Shown: positions 32,248 through 39,498 of the stretch, piece by piece | Layout of the letters: the number at the start of each line of letters is the position of its first letter | Position numbering within the stretch: the stretch's first letter is position 1 | Assembly: GCA_030429665.1 (NCBI GenBank) | Contig: JAUIEZ010000023.1 | Span: 1 to 48,796, forward strand | DNA: 48,796 bases | Source: Gammaproteobacteria bacterium | GTDB lineage: Bacteria; Pseudomonadota; Gammaproteobacteria; Arenicellales; CAJQKF01 | Direction: 5' to 3' | Position numbers and translations under genes: made by a program | The notes under the pieces: model-generated | The model's database searches: none | What the model was told of the DNA's origin: nothing | What the model saw: only the letters and a program-made list of their open reading frames with translations

Positions 32248-33051
32248 GTGTCCGAGACGATGCCAAGCGTTTTTATTCCCCACGGCGGCGGCCCGTGTTT
32301 CTTCATGGATTGGACCATGGGGCCGGCTGACAGCTGGGACGCGCTGGCCGCGTGGCTGCGCGGCTACGCGACCACGCTGCCGACCCGACCGACGGCCGTG
32401 CTGGTCGTGTCCGCGCACTGGGAGGCACCACGGGTTACCGTTCAGAACGGCGCGAGTCCCGGCTTGCTTTTCGACTACTACGGGTTTCCGGCGCACACCT
32501 ACCAGTTGCGGTACCCGGCCCCTGGCGCGCCACAACACGCCGACCGCGTCGTGGAACTGCTGCGCGCATCCGGCATCGACGGCGACGTCGACCCGGCGCG
32601 ACCCTACGACCATGGCGTTTTCATTCCGTTGCTGCTCATGTTCCCCGATGCCGACATCCCGGTGTTCCAGCTTTCCCTGCACGAGGGCCTCGACGCGCGA
32701 TTCCACATCGCCGTCGGCGAGGCAATCGCACCGCTACGCGACGACGGCGTATTGATCGTCGGCAGCGGCCTGAGCTTCCACAACCTTCCGTTGTTCATGG
32801 GTCGGCAGGGCACGGACGTATCGTCCACGTTCGATGACTGGCTGGCCTGCGTCGCATCCCTGGGGCCGGCCGAGCGACGCGAAAAACTCGAACGCTGGTC
32901 CGGCGCGCCCCGGGCCCGCGAAGCGCATCCTCGCGAGGAACACCTGCTGCCGTTGATGGTGACGGCCGGCGCCGGCGGTGATGCGCCCATGACGCGCGTG
33001 TTCACCGGGAGCGTGCACGGCCACGCACTTTCGGCTTTCGAGTTTCGTTGA
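32248..33051 (+). CDS. LigB-type class III extradiol dioxygenase (DODA/YgiD-like)
   Basis: A 267-residue metal-dependent dioxygenase of the 4,5-DOPA extradiol type that opens catechol rings next to the hydroxyls. Metal-site histidines fit the family: H12 in FIPHGGGP, H in SAHWEAPR, the DHGVFIPLL motif and SGLSFHN, and a C-terminal VHGHALSAFEF. I choose GTG at 32248, with GAGGAG 9 bases upstream; TTG 32242 and ATG 32260 are alternatives. It follows the TRAP genes closely and precedes a VOC gene by 12 bases. E. coli YgiD is a related enzyme of unclear physiological role, so the natural substrate here is open. Confidence 0.87.
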   Translation: MSETMPSVFIPHGGGPCFFMDWTMGPADSWDALAAWLRGYATTLPTRPTAVLVVSAHWEAPRVTVQNGASPGLLFDYYGFPAHTYQLRYPAPGAPQHADRVVELLRASGIDGDVDPARPYDHGVFIPLLLMFPDADIPVFQLSLHEGLDARFHIAVGEAIAPLRDDGVLIVGSGLSFHNLPLFMGRQGTDVSSTFDDWLACVASLGPAERREKLERWSGAPRAREAHPREEHLLPLMVTAGAGGDAPMTRVFTGSVHGHALSAFEFR

Positions 33052-33063
33052 GGGCCGGCGCGC

Positions 33064-33708
33064 GTGACCACGCTCGAACTGGATCATCTCGTCATCGGCG
33101 CCCGAACGCTGGACGAAGGCGTCGACTGGATCGACGACCGACTGGGTGTCGACATACCGCGAGGCGGGCGTCATCCTCAGATGGGAACGCATAATTGCGT
33201 CATGCAGATCGGCAATGGCGCCTACCTGGAAGTGATCGCGGTGGACCCGGCGGGCGAGTCGCCGGCAAGGCCGCGCTGGTTCGACATGGACAATCCCTGG
33301 GTTGCCGCGGCGCTCGCGCAGGGCCCGAGATTGTTGACATGGGTAGCGCGTGTTCCGGCGCCCGGCATGCTGGCCCACCTGGCGGATCGCGCCACCTGGG
33401 GAGAACCCAGGGCGATGCGTCGAGACCACTTGCGCTGGTTGATCACGGTACCGGACGACGGCCGGCTGCCCGGCGGCGGGCTCTTGCCGACCCTGATCGA
33501 GTGGCAATGCGAGCCGCCGGCGGCTTCCATGGCGAATCCTGGGTGCACACTGCGACGGCTCACGCTCTTTCACCGGTCGCCGAACTGGCTGCGAGACCGG
33601 CTCGAGGACATCGGCGCGCGCGCTCTTGCGGAAGTCGAATACGCGGATTCGGCGCATGCACGGGTCGAGGCGACGCTCGACACGCCCGCGGGCCGCGTGG
33701 TTCTCTAG
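33064..33708 (+). CDS. VOC-superfamily glyoxalase-like protein
   Basis: A 214-residue protein of the glyoxalase-like (Glyoxalase_3) VOC group. It opens LELDHLVIGARTLDEGVDWIDDRLGVD, with H8 as a likely metal ligand, then GTHNCVMQIGNGAYLEVIAVDP, the usual first beta-alpha-beta-beta-beta unit. Relatives of this type are often found without a known reaction. It begins with GTG 12 bases after the dioxygenase gene, so a role in the same pathway is likely. It ends 5 bases before a strong hairpin that should close the operon. Confidence 0.8.
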   Translation: MTTLELDHLVIGARTLDEGVDWIDDRLGVDIPRGGRHPQMGTHNCVMQIGNGAYLEVIAVDPAGESPARPRWFDMDNPWVAAALAQGPRLLTWVARVPAPGMLAHLADRATWGEPRAMRRDHLRWLITVPDDGRLPGGGLLPTLIEWQCEPPAASMANPGCTLRRLTLFHRSPNWLRDRLEDIGARALAEVEYADSAHARVEATLDTPAGRVVL

Positions 33709-33713
33709 CCCTG

Positions 33714-33740
33714 GAAGTCGCCGGGTCCGGCGGCGACTTC
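33714..33740. terminator. Bidirectional terminator hairpin
   Basis: GAAGTCGCCG and CGGCGACTTC form a perfect 10-bp stem with a 7-base loop, between the convergent VOC and XRE genes. A TTTT run at 33753-33756 follows 13 bases later on the plus strand, so the structure should stop transcription from both sides, more by its stem than by a classic U-tract. Confidence 0.6.
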
Positions 33741-33758
33741 AGGCAAAGGTCGTTTTAA

Positions 33759-34148
33759 CTACGCCCCTTGCGCCTCGATCTCGTCGATTTCGTCGATCTC
33801 GCGCTGCACGCGACGCGTCTGGGCGCGGATGTCGACAAGCAGCGAACTCAACTCGTTGACCAGGTTCTCGGCACGCCGCAGCTTGGACTCGATGGCGGTG
33901 GTCTCGGAAAGGTCCGGGGCGCGCATCATGGGCGGCGTCTCGGAGCCCGCGATGAGCCACAGAAGCGGCACGTCAAGCACGCCGGCGAGCTGGTTGAGGC
34001 GGTTGGCGCGAGGCGCGCTGCGTTCGTTTTCCCAGTTTTGTAGTGTTTCCTTCTTGATGCCCAGGCGTTGCGCCAATTGCTTCGATGACAGTCCCTTGGC
34101 CTGACGGGCATTGGCGATTCGTTCGCCAAGCAGGGTATCTTCAGTCAT
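33759..34148 (-). CDS. XRE-family regulator with C-terminal coiled coil
   Basis: A 129-residue DNA-binding protein. A lambda-repressor-like helix-turn-helix covers residues 7-61 (LGERIANARQAKGLSSKQLA and KKETLQNWENERSAP). After a short hydrophobic segment (LLWLIAG, 62-68) a C-terminal part of about 85-125 is strongly charged and predicted to form a coiled coil (RRAENLVNELSSLLVD, QREIDEIDEIEA), likely for dimerisation. A 13-bp palindrome 13 bases before its own ATG suggests autoregulation. The next gene upstream on the same strand is a TauE exporter, a possible second target. Confidence 0.87.
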   Translation of the reverse strand: MTEDTLLGERIANARQAKGLSSKQLAQRLGIKKETLQNWENERSAPRANRLNQLAGVLDVPLLWLIAGSETPPMMRAPDLSETTAIESKLRRAENLVNELSSLLVDIRAQTRRVQREIDEIDEIEAQGA

Positions 34149-34160
34149 ATTAACGTTTTT

Positions 34161-34173
34161 AAATCAATGATTT
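34161..34173. promoter_or_regulatory. Palindrome over the XRE promoter
   Basis: AAATCA-A-TGATTT is a perfect 6-1-6 inverted repeat in an AT-rich patch (34149-34175) of the 74-base gap between the XRE gene and the TauE gene. It starts 13 bases before the XRE start codon and would overlap the promoter. Two GCGCGC copies 16 bases apart (34178-34183, 34194-34199) lie beside it. Confidence 0.45.
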
Positions 34174-34222
34174 GTAAGCGCGCTGAAAGTATTGCGCGCG
34201 TAAGTGAAACCCTCCTAGACTC

Positions 34223-34972
34223 TCACAAATATCCCAAACCTTCAAACAACAGCTTGATGCCGACGATGAAAAGGAAGAAGTAACAGACCAGGTAAAACAA
34301 CCGCGCGTCGATGCGCCGGACCAGGAAATGTCCCAGTTTCACGCCGATTGGCGCCAGCGGCACCAGCGTCAGGGACAGGACGAGAGTGTCCGTCCGGAGC
34401 TGGTCCAGAAGGTAGTAGGGTACAAGCTTCACGTAGTTTACAACGGCAAAGAAAATGCCCGCCGTGCCGGCGTACACCAACGGATCGAGGCGCTTGGGCA
34501 GGAGGTACATGCCGAACGGCGGACCGCCGGCGTGGATGTTGAAACTGGTGAATCCGGCCAGTGTGCCGAAAATCGCTCCGCCCGCGGCGTTATGTTCGCG
34601 CCCGGCGCCTCGCGGCCAGTCAAGCCAGGATGTTATGCAGAACAAGAGTGAAATGACGCCGATCATCACGCGCATGGCGTCGTCGTTCATCATGCCGGCG
34701 CCCAGGTAGCCGATCAGGATACCCGTCATTGCGCCGGGCAGAAGCAGTTTCAACGCCCGGGCGTCATACGTGCCGCGATAGGTACGGACAACGAACAGAT
34801 CCATGACGCACAGTATCGGCAACAGGATGGCTGCCGCCCGGGTCGGAGATACGACGAACGTCATCAGCGGGACCGACATCACCGCGATGCTGCCTCCGAA
34901 TCCGCCTTTGGCAATACCGTATATCAGTACGGCGGGTATGGCGCACAGGTAGAAGAACGGATCGGCTGGCAC
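34223..34972 (-). CDS. TauE/SafE-family sulfite exporter-like permease
   Basis: A 249-residue inner-membrane protein with about eight spans and the TauE/SafE layout. It begins with a span and the IAKGGFGGSIAVMSVPLM repeat motif, and the second half repeats the pattern (GTLAGFTSFNIHAGGPPFGMYLLP). Relatives move sulfite, sulfoacetate or similar organic anions. The start is GTG at 34972. It lies 34 bases downstream of a secreted protein gene and 74 bases upstream of the XRE gene on the same strand. Substrate not inferable. Confidence 0.9.
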   Translation of the reverse strand: MPADPFFYLCAIPAVLIYGIAKGGFGGSIAVMSVPLMTFVVSPTRAAAILLPILCVMDLFVVRTYRGTYDARALKLLLPGAMTGILIGYLGAGMMNDDAMRVMIGVISLLFCITSWLDWPRGAGREHNAAGGAIFGTLAGFTSFNIHAGGPPFGMYLLPKRLDPLVYAGTAGIFFAVVNYVKLVPYYLLDQLRTDTLVLSLTLVPLAPIGVKLGHFLVRRIDARLFYLVCYFFLFIVGIKLLFEGLGYL

Positions 34973-35006
34973 GATCTGGCGGGTCTTGGTCCTGACCGGG
35001 TGTCGG

Positions 35007-35606
35007 CTACAGGCCGATGGTGGAGTGCACCAGCAGGAAGGGCGGCTTCGTCTCGACCCGTGCGCTGGTAAGGCGGATATTCACGGCACGTTGGTTCGCA
35101 AGCGCCACCGGTAGCGCGAGCGCCGCCAGGTCGATCTCCAGCGTGCGATAGGCGGCCGGCAGAAAGTCGTCGGCAGGAATGGTGCCGATGTCGATGCGCG
35201 CACCGAACGGCGCGACGCTCAGCGGAAGGGTCATGTTTTTCGCCACCAGGCGCAGCTTCCCGCCGGAGACGCTCGCGTCGAGACGGCCGCGCGCAATGCT
35301 CGTATAGTCGATATTCTGCCCCTGCACTCGAACCTTCGCATTGAACTCGATGTGTGTGGTTCGCACCAGCGCCTCGACTGCCTGCACCGTGTAACGCACC
35401 GTGACGTCCCAGGGCCGCCGCGTTACGGCGAGGTCTACCTCGCCGCGGTACCGGCGTGTTTCCACGTGAGGCAGGGCGGCGGCGGCAAGCCGATTGATCA
35501 GCTGCTGGTGAAGCGACACGGTGAGCGTCGAGTCCTGCGCGCGTGCGAGGCCGCCGGCGGCGACAAGCGCCAGTACCAGCAGAATGTGTCGAATCGTGGA
35601 TGTCAT
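35007..35606 (-). CDS. Secreted protein of unknown function
   Basis: A 199-residue exported protein that I do not recognise. A clear Sec signal peptide covers residues 1-23 (IRHILLVLALVAAGGLARAQ). The mature part is beta-rich, with alternating hydrophobic residues (VRYTVQAVEALVRTTHIEF, LRLVAKNMTLPLSV) similar in style to lipid-binding or SMP/DUF1439-type periplasmic proteins, but I cannot assign a family. The ATG at 35606 is taken because the signal peptide starts there. It precedes the TauE gene by 34 bases on the same strand and is divergent from the ABM gene. Confidence 0.7.
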   Translation of the reverse strand: MTSTIRHILLVLALVAAGGLARAQDSTLTVSLHQQLINRLAAAALPHVETRRYRGEVDLAVTRRPWDVTVRYTVQAVEALVRTTHIEFNAKVRVQGQNIDYTSIARGRLDASVSGGKLRLVAKNMTLPLSVAPFGARIDIGTIPADDFLPAAYRTLEIDLAALALPVALANQRAVNIRLTSARVETKPPFLLVHSTIGL

Positions 35607-35651
35607 CGGATCCCGTTGACGCGTGGTCCCGGGGCGATCGGCGGGTCGGCC

Positions 35652-35673
35652 GGGTGTTGGGTACAATACACCC
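35652..35673. promoter_or_regulatory. Inverted repeat upstream of the ABM gene
   Basis: GGGTGT and ACACCC flank a 10-base centre containing TACAAT (35662-35667), a good -10 hexamer without a clear -35. It lies between the divergent secreted-protein and ABM genes. Confidence 0.3.
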
Positions 35674-35745
35674 TTATTCACCGCGGTGACCAGCGTCGTT
35701 TACCGGTCAACGCGTTCATACGCTTGTCTTGCACGGGAGAAAATC

Positions 35746-36033
35746 ATGACTGTCGGCCTGGTCGTCCACCTGGACATCGAACTCGATCAACTGGAGGAAT
35801 TCCTCGATATCGTCACCAAGCACGGCGCGTTCTCGGTCGAAACCGAACCCGGCTGCCTCTCGTTCAACGTGTTTCGTTCGACGGAAGTGGAAGGCAAGGT
35901 GATCCTGGTGGAAACCTACGCTGATCAGGCCGCCCTCGAATCGCACTGGAACTCCGATCATATGCAGGCGTACCGGGACAAGACCGGCGCCATGATTCGA
36001 AGCCGGGATCGCTACCTGACGGAAGTGTTGTAG
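35746..36033 (+). CDS. ABM-family (antibiotic biosynthesis monooxygenase) protein
   Basis: A 95-residue single-domain ABM protein. It starts VGLVVHLDIELDQLEEFLDIV, has the TEPGCLSFNVFRSTEVEGKVILVETYAD core and a C-terminal helix pair beginning SHWNSDHMQAYRDK, all typical of YgiN-like dimeric ferredoxin-like folds. Members act as quinol monooxygenases, heme-degrading or unknown-function proteins. The ATG at 35746 has GGGAG upstream and lies 41 codons after the longest frame's start. Role in this organism unknown. Confidence 0.88.
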   Translation: MTVGLVVHLDIELDQLEEFLDIVTKHGAFSVETEPGCLSFNVFRSTEVEGKVILVETYADQAALESHWNSDHMQAYRDKTGAMIRSRDRYLTEVL

Positions 36034-36076
36034 CGGGGCCGCTCGAGCGCGACTGCTGCCGGGTCGCGGCTCGCCG

Positions 36077-36256
36077 TCACTCTTCCAGTCTATCCCCCCG
36101 ATCAGGCAAAACCGACTCGTCGAGTTCAGCGCCCAGCGCCGACTCGGCCGCGCCCTGGAACCGGTGCCGCAGGTGTTCTTCGGCCTGCTGCAGACGCCGG
36201 ATTCGTGCGGTCATCCTGTTCAACCACTGAAGGTCCGTTTCGGTATCGTCGATCAT
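36077..36256 (-). CDS. Small 59-residue helical protein
   Basis: A short reading frame running from ATG at 36256 to TGA at 36077, starting MIDDTETDLQWLNRMTAR. It is highly charged and probably helical (about residues 10-42), with no cysteines, membrane span or signal. Its third-base GC bias matches neighbouring real genes, which supports coding. The ribosome site is weak. I do not recognise it and no family was identified. It lies between the ABM gene and the PGPGW-type gene, opposite to both. Confidence 0.45.
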   Translation of the reverse strand: MIDDTETDLQWLNRMTARIRRLQQAEEHLRHRFQGAAESALGAELDESVLPDRGDRLEE

Positions 36257-36415
36257 GGTCGTGACAATGCGGGTCGTTCACCCGGGAGCACCGAGAGACG
36301 TGCGGGCCGCCAACTGCCCGATGATGGCGAAGTATAGCGATCGACGCGCGCGTCCGGAACCGGCGGTGCAAGTCGTTCCAGGTGAAAACGCCGGCGATTT
36401 GATCCGTGTCACCCG

Positions 36416-36438
36416 GGGGCGGTTAGAATAGCCGCCCC
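36416..36438. promoter_or_regulatory. Hairpin before the PGPGW-type gene
   Basis: GGGGCGG and CCGCCCC pair around the 9-base loop TTAGAATAG, ending 18 bases before the start codon. The loop TTAGAAT resembles a -10 element, so it may be a promoter within an inverted repeat or a leader structure. Confidence 0.25.
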
Positions 36439-36456
36439 TCACCAAAGGAGCGATCG

Positions 36457-36885
36457 TTGGAACTAATGGAATCTTTCCTGCCGGATGTTCCGCCGGTCAT
36501 TCTGGCATGGGTCAGCAGTTTGTCGATACTGACGTTCGTCGCGTCCCTTGTCCTGGTGCCGGTGATCGTGGTGCGCATTCCGTCGAACTACTTCGACGAA
36601 AGCCGGCGCGCACCGGCGAAGCTTCGCCGCATGCATCCGCTCGTATACGTGCTCGTGAGGGTGTTCAAGAACCTGTTGGCCGTCATCCTCGTCGCCGGGG
36701 GCATCATGATGCTGGTATTGCCGGGGCAGGGTCTGCTGACGATTCTCATCGGGCTGGGCGTATCGGATTTTCCGGGAAAGTATCGCGCCGAACGACAGTT
36801 GATCGGTATGCCCGGCGTCCTGGCCGCGATCAACTGGATTCGCAGCAAGGCCAACGTCGAGCCCTTGCATCCGCCCGAGCGCTGA
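36457..36885 (+). CDS. PGPGW-type small membrane protein
   Basis: A 142-residue inner-membrane protein with about three spans: VILAWVSSLSILTFVASLVLVPVIVV, the central VLVRVFKNLLAVILVAGGIMMLVLPGQGLLTILIGLG, which carries the family signature, and a basic C-terminal tail. The TTG at 36457 is chosen because AAAGGAG is 6 bases upstream; an ATG at 36466 has poor spacing. Function of this family is unknown. It converges with the hydrolase gene (17 bases). Confidence 0.75.
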   Translation: MELMESFLPDVPPVILAWVSSLSILTFVASLVLVPVIVVRIPSNYFDESRRAPAKLRRMHPLVYVLVRVFKNLLAVILVAGGIMMLVLPGQGLLTILIGLGVSDFPGKYRAERQLIGMPGVLAAINWIRSKANVEPLHPPER

Positions 36886-36902
36886 CCGCCGACCGACGAC
36901 GC

Positions 36903-37673
36903 CTACGGCACTTTTGCGATCAGTTCGTCGAGCGCCGTGAGTACGTCGTCCGGTCTTTCCGCGTGCACCCAGTGACCGGCGCCCTCGATACCGACGAGCC
37001 GCGCGGCGGGAAACCGGGCAAGGATGGCGTCGTGATCACTTTCCCGTACGTATTGCGACGACTTGCCGTAGATGAACAGGGCATCCTTCTCGAAACGCGT
37101 CTCGCCGAACGCCGGAAACCCGGTAAGCAGGTCCATGCCGCGTGACAACGCGTCGAGATTGACGCGCCAGCGATAGGCGCCGCCGTCGAAGACGAGGTTC
37201 TGGCCCAGGAACGCGCGCAGCGACGCGTCGGGAATCTCGCCGCCAAGTTGCGCGTCGAGATCGGCCCGCTTCCTGATCGATGACAGGTCCACGCGCCGAA
37301 GCGTGTCGATCAATTCCTCGTGGCTATGCGGGTAGGCGACGGGCGCGATGTCGATGACCGCGAGTGCGCTCACCCGCGCCGGTTGCTCCAACGCCGCCGT
37401 CATGGCCACCTTGCCGCCCATGCTGTGACCGACGAGCGTGGCCTCGTCGAGCCCGAGCTCGTCCATCAACCTCGTGACGTCGCCGGCCATCGCCCGATAG
37501 GAGACGTCGTCGTCCCAGGGCGATCGGCCGTGGTTGCGCAGGTCGACGCTGACGACCCGGCTGCGGCCGGCAAGCCGGCGCGCGATACCCTTCCAGTTGC
37601 TGCTCGAGCCGAACAGGCCGTGCAGGATGATGACGGCGCGGCCCTCGCCCTCGTCGACGCGGTGCAGTTTCAT
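36903..37673 (-). CDS. Alpha/beta hydrolase (YbfF-type esterase)
   Basis: A 256-residue serine hydrolase. The nucleophile is S84 in GHSMGG; the oxyanion-hole HG region is LHGLFGSSSNW (18-28) and the catalytic His is likely in EGAGHWVHAE (about 234). Such enzymes cleave short acyl esters or thioesters. The ATG at 37673 fits the family N-terminus MKLHRVDEGEGRAVIILHGL. It starts 10 bases after the lpdA stop on the same strand, so it is co-transcribed with the pyruvate dehydrogenase operon; a role in acyl-CoA housekeeping is speculation. Confidence 0.87.
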   Translation of the reverse strand: MKLHRVDEGEGRAVIILHGLFGSSSNWKGIARRLAGRSRVVSVDLRNHGRSPWDDDVSYRAMAGDVTRLMDELGLDEATLVGHSMGGKVAMTAALEQPARVSALAVIDIAPVAYPHSHEELIDTLRRVDLSSIRKRADLDAQLGGEIPDASLRAFLGQNLVFDGGAYRWRVNLDALSRGMDLLTGFPAFGETRFEKDALFIYGKSSQYVRESDHDAILARFPAARLVGIEGAGHWVHAERPDDVLTALDELIAKVP

Positions 37674-37683
37674 GCCGCCGACA

Positions 37684-39447
37684 CTACTTCTTGCGCGGGA
37701 TGTAAAGGTCCGTAATGGTGCCCTCGAACATCTCCGCGGCAAAGGCGATGGTTTCCGACAGGGTGGGGTGCGGATGCACGGTCAGTCCGATGTCCGCGGC
37801 GTCGCACCCGATCTCGATTGCCAGCGCCGCCTCCGCGATCAGGTCGCCCGCATGGGGACCGACGATGCCTGCGCCGATCACCCGCCCGCTGTCCTCGTCG
37901 AACAGGAGCTTGGTAACCCCCTCGCTTCGACCGAGGCTCAGCGAGCGTCCGCTGGCCGCCCACGGGAAAACACCCTTGCCGACCTTCAGCTTTTCCTCCT
38001 TTGCCTGCTGCTCGGTAACGCCTACCCAGGCGACCTCCGGATCGGTATAGGCCACCGAGGGAATCACGCGGGCATCGAAGCCGCTCTTGTGGCCCGCGGC
38101 GACCTCTGCCGCGGCCTTGCCCTCGTGGGTCGCCTTGTGCGCCAGCATGGGTTGGCCAACGATGTCGCCGATGGCGAAGATATGCTCGACGTTGGTTCGC
38201 ATTTGATCGTCCACGGCGATAAACCCGCGCTCGTCCACCGCCACGCCGGCCTTGACGGCGTCGATGGCGTGGCCGTTCGGCTTGCGCCCCACGGCCACCA
38301 GCACGCGGTCGAAGGTGTCGCTGTCGGGCGCGTCCGGACCCTCGAACTTCACCGTGAGGTGTTTCTTCGTCGCTTCGATGCCGGTGACCTTCGTCTTCAG
38401 GAAAATGTTCGCGTACTGCTTCCTGATACGTTGATAAAGCGGCTTGACGATATCGGGGTCGGCGCCCGCCATGAGGTTGTCGAGCATCTCGACGACGGTG
38501 ATCTCGCTGCCGAGCGCACGGTAGACCGTGGCCAGTTCCAGGCCGATGATACCGCCGCCGATCACCAGCAGTTTCCCGGGAACGTCCGCGAGCGCCAGGG
38601 CGCCGGTGGAATCCATGATTCGCGGGTCATCGGGTAAACCGGGCAGCTTCACCGACTGCGAACCGGCGGCGATGATCGCCTTGTCGAACCGTATCACCTT
38701 CGTGCCGTCCTTTCCCGATACCTCGAGGTGGTGGGGATCGAGGAAGCGGCCGACGCCGGTCACGGTGGTGACCTTGCGTTGTTTCGCCATGCCTGCCAGT
38801 CCCTTGGTGAGCTTGCCGACCACGTCCTGTTTCCAGCCGAGCAGTTTTTTCGCGTCGATCTTCGGTTTGCCGAACTCGATGCCGTGCTCGCTCATGGTGG
38901 CGGCTTCGTCGATCACCTTGGCGGCGTGCAGCAACGCCTTGGACGGAATACAGCCGACGTTGAGGCATACGCCGCCGAGCGTTTCGTAGCGTTCCACCAG
39001 TACCGTGTTCAAACCGAGGTCGGCGGCCCGAAATGCCGCGGTGTAGCCGCCCGGGCCGGAACCCAGAACGACGAGTTCGCATTCGACATCGGTACCGCCG
39101 TCGTGACTGGCCGCTTTCGGCGTCTCGATATTTGTCGCCGCTTCCTCGGCGGCCGGTGTCGCGGCGTTGTCGGTATCGGACGTGGTGGAAGCCGATTGTT
39201 CGTCGGCAGAGGGCTCGAGTTCCACGATGGCGCTACCCTCGGAAACCTTTTCGCCCACCTTGACCAGCACCTTCCGCACCTTGCCTGCCGATGGCGACGG
39301 CACGTCCATGGTGGCCTTGTCGGATTCCAGCGTGATCAGCGGGTCCTCCGCTTTCACGGTGTCGCCGGTAGAAACCAGCACCTCGATGATTTCCACGTCC
39401 TTGAAGTCGCCGATGTCCGGCACCTTGACGGCGATGGTCTCGCTCAT
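37684..39447 (-). CDS. lpdA: Dihydrolipoyl dehydrogenase with N-terminal lipoyl domain
   Basis: The 587-residue E3 of the pyruvate dehydrogenase complex, which reoxidises dihydrolipoamide with NAD+. An N-terminal lipoyl domain (residues 3-78, lipoyl lysine K44 in ESDKATMDVP) precedes an Ala/Thr-rich linker, the FAD site GSGPGG (129-134), the redox pair C161 and C166 (GVCLNVGCIPSK) and the C-terminal HPHPTLSE active-site segment. This lipoyl-E3 form occurs in several beta- and gammaproteobacteria. It is third in the aceE-aceF-lpdA operon, with GGAGAC before the ATG. Confidence 0.95.
   Translation of the reverse strand: MSETIAVKVPDIGDFKDVEIIEVLVSTGDTVKAEDPLITLESDKATMDVPSPSAGKVRKVLVKVGEKVSEGSAIVELEPSADEQSASTTSDTDNAATPAAEEAATNIETPKAASHDGGTDVECELVVLGSGPGGYTAAFRAADLGLNTVLVERYETLGGVCLNVGCIPSKALLHAAKVIDEAATMSEHGIEFGKPKIDAKKLLGWKQDVVGKLTKGLAGMAKQRKVTTVTGVGRFLDPHHLEVSGKDGTKVIRFDKAIIAAGSQSVKLPGLPDDPRIMDSTGALALADVPGKLLVIGGGIIGLELATVYRALGSEITVVEMLDNLMAGADPDIVKPLYQRIRKQYANIFLKTKVTGIEATKKHLTVKFEGPDAPDSDTFDRVLVAVGRKPNGHAIDAVKAGVAVDERGFIAVDDQMRTNVEHIFAIGDIVGQPMLAHKATHEGKAAAEVAAGHKSGFDARVIPSVAYTDPEVAWVGVTEQQAKEEKLKVGKGVFPWAASGRSLSLGRSEGVTKLLFDEDSGRVIGAGIVGPHAGDLIAEAALAIEIGCDAADIGLTVHPHPTLSETIAFAAEMFEGTITDLYIPRKK
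39214..39438 (-). repeat. Lipoyl-domain coding repeat, copy 3 (lpdA)
   Basis: Encodes Lpd residues 4-78. It is highly similar to aceF copies 1 and 2, including VKVPDIGDF, VEIIEV and ESDKATMDVPSPS, and similarity is visible in the DNA too (the shared stretch near 39303-39325 also occurs near 40675-40700 and 41048-41071). Confidence 0.8.
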
Positions 39448-39470
39448 GAAAGTCTCCGTCGGGATAACCG

Positions 39471-39489
39471 GGCGGGGCGACGCCCCGCC
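39471..39489 (-). promoter_or_regulatory. GC-rich hairpin between aceF and lpdA
   Basis: An 8-bp perfect stem GGCGGGGC / GCCCCGCC with loop GAC lies in the 51-base gap after the aceF stop. Without a U-tract it is more likely an mRNA processing or stability element than a terminator, and could set the ratio of E3 to E2. Confidence 0.4.
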
Positions 39490-39498
39490 GCGGCGGGT

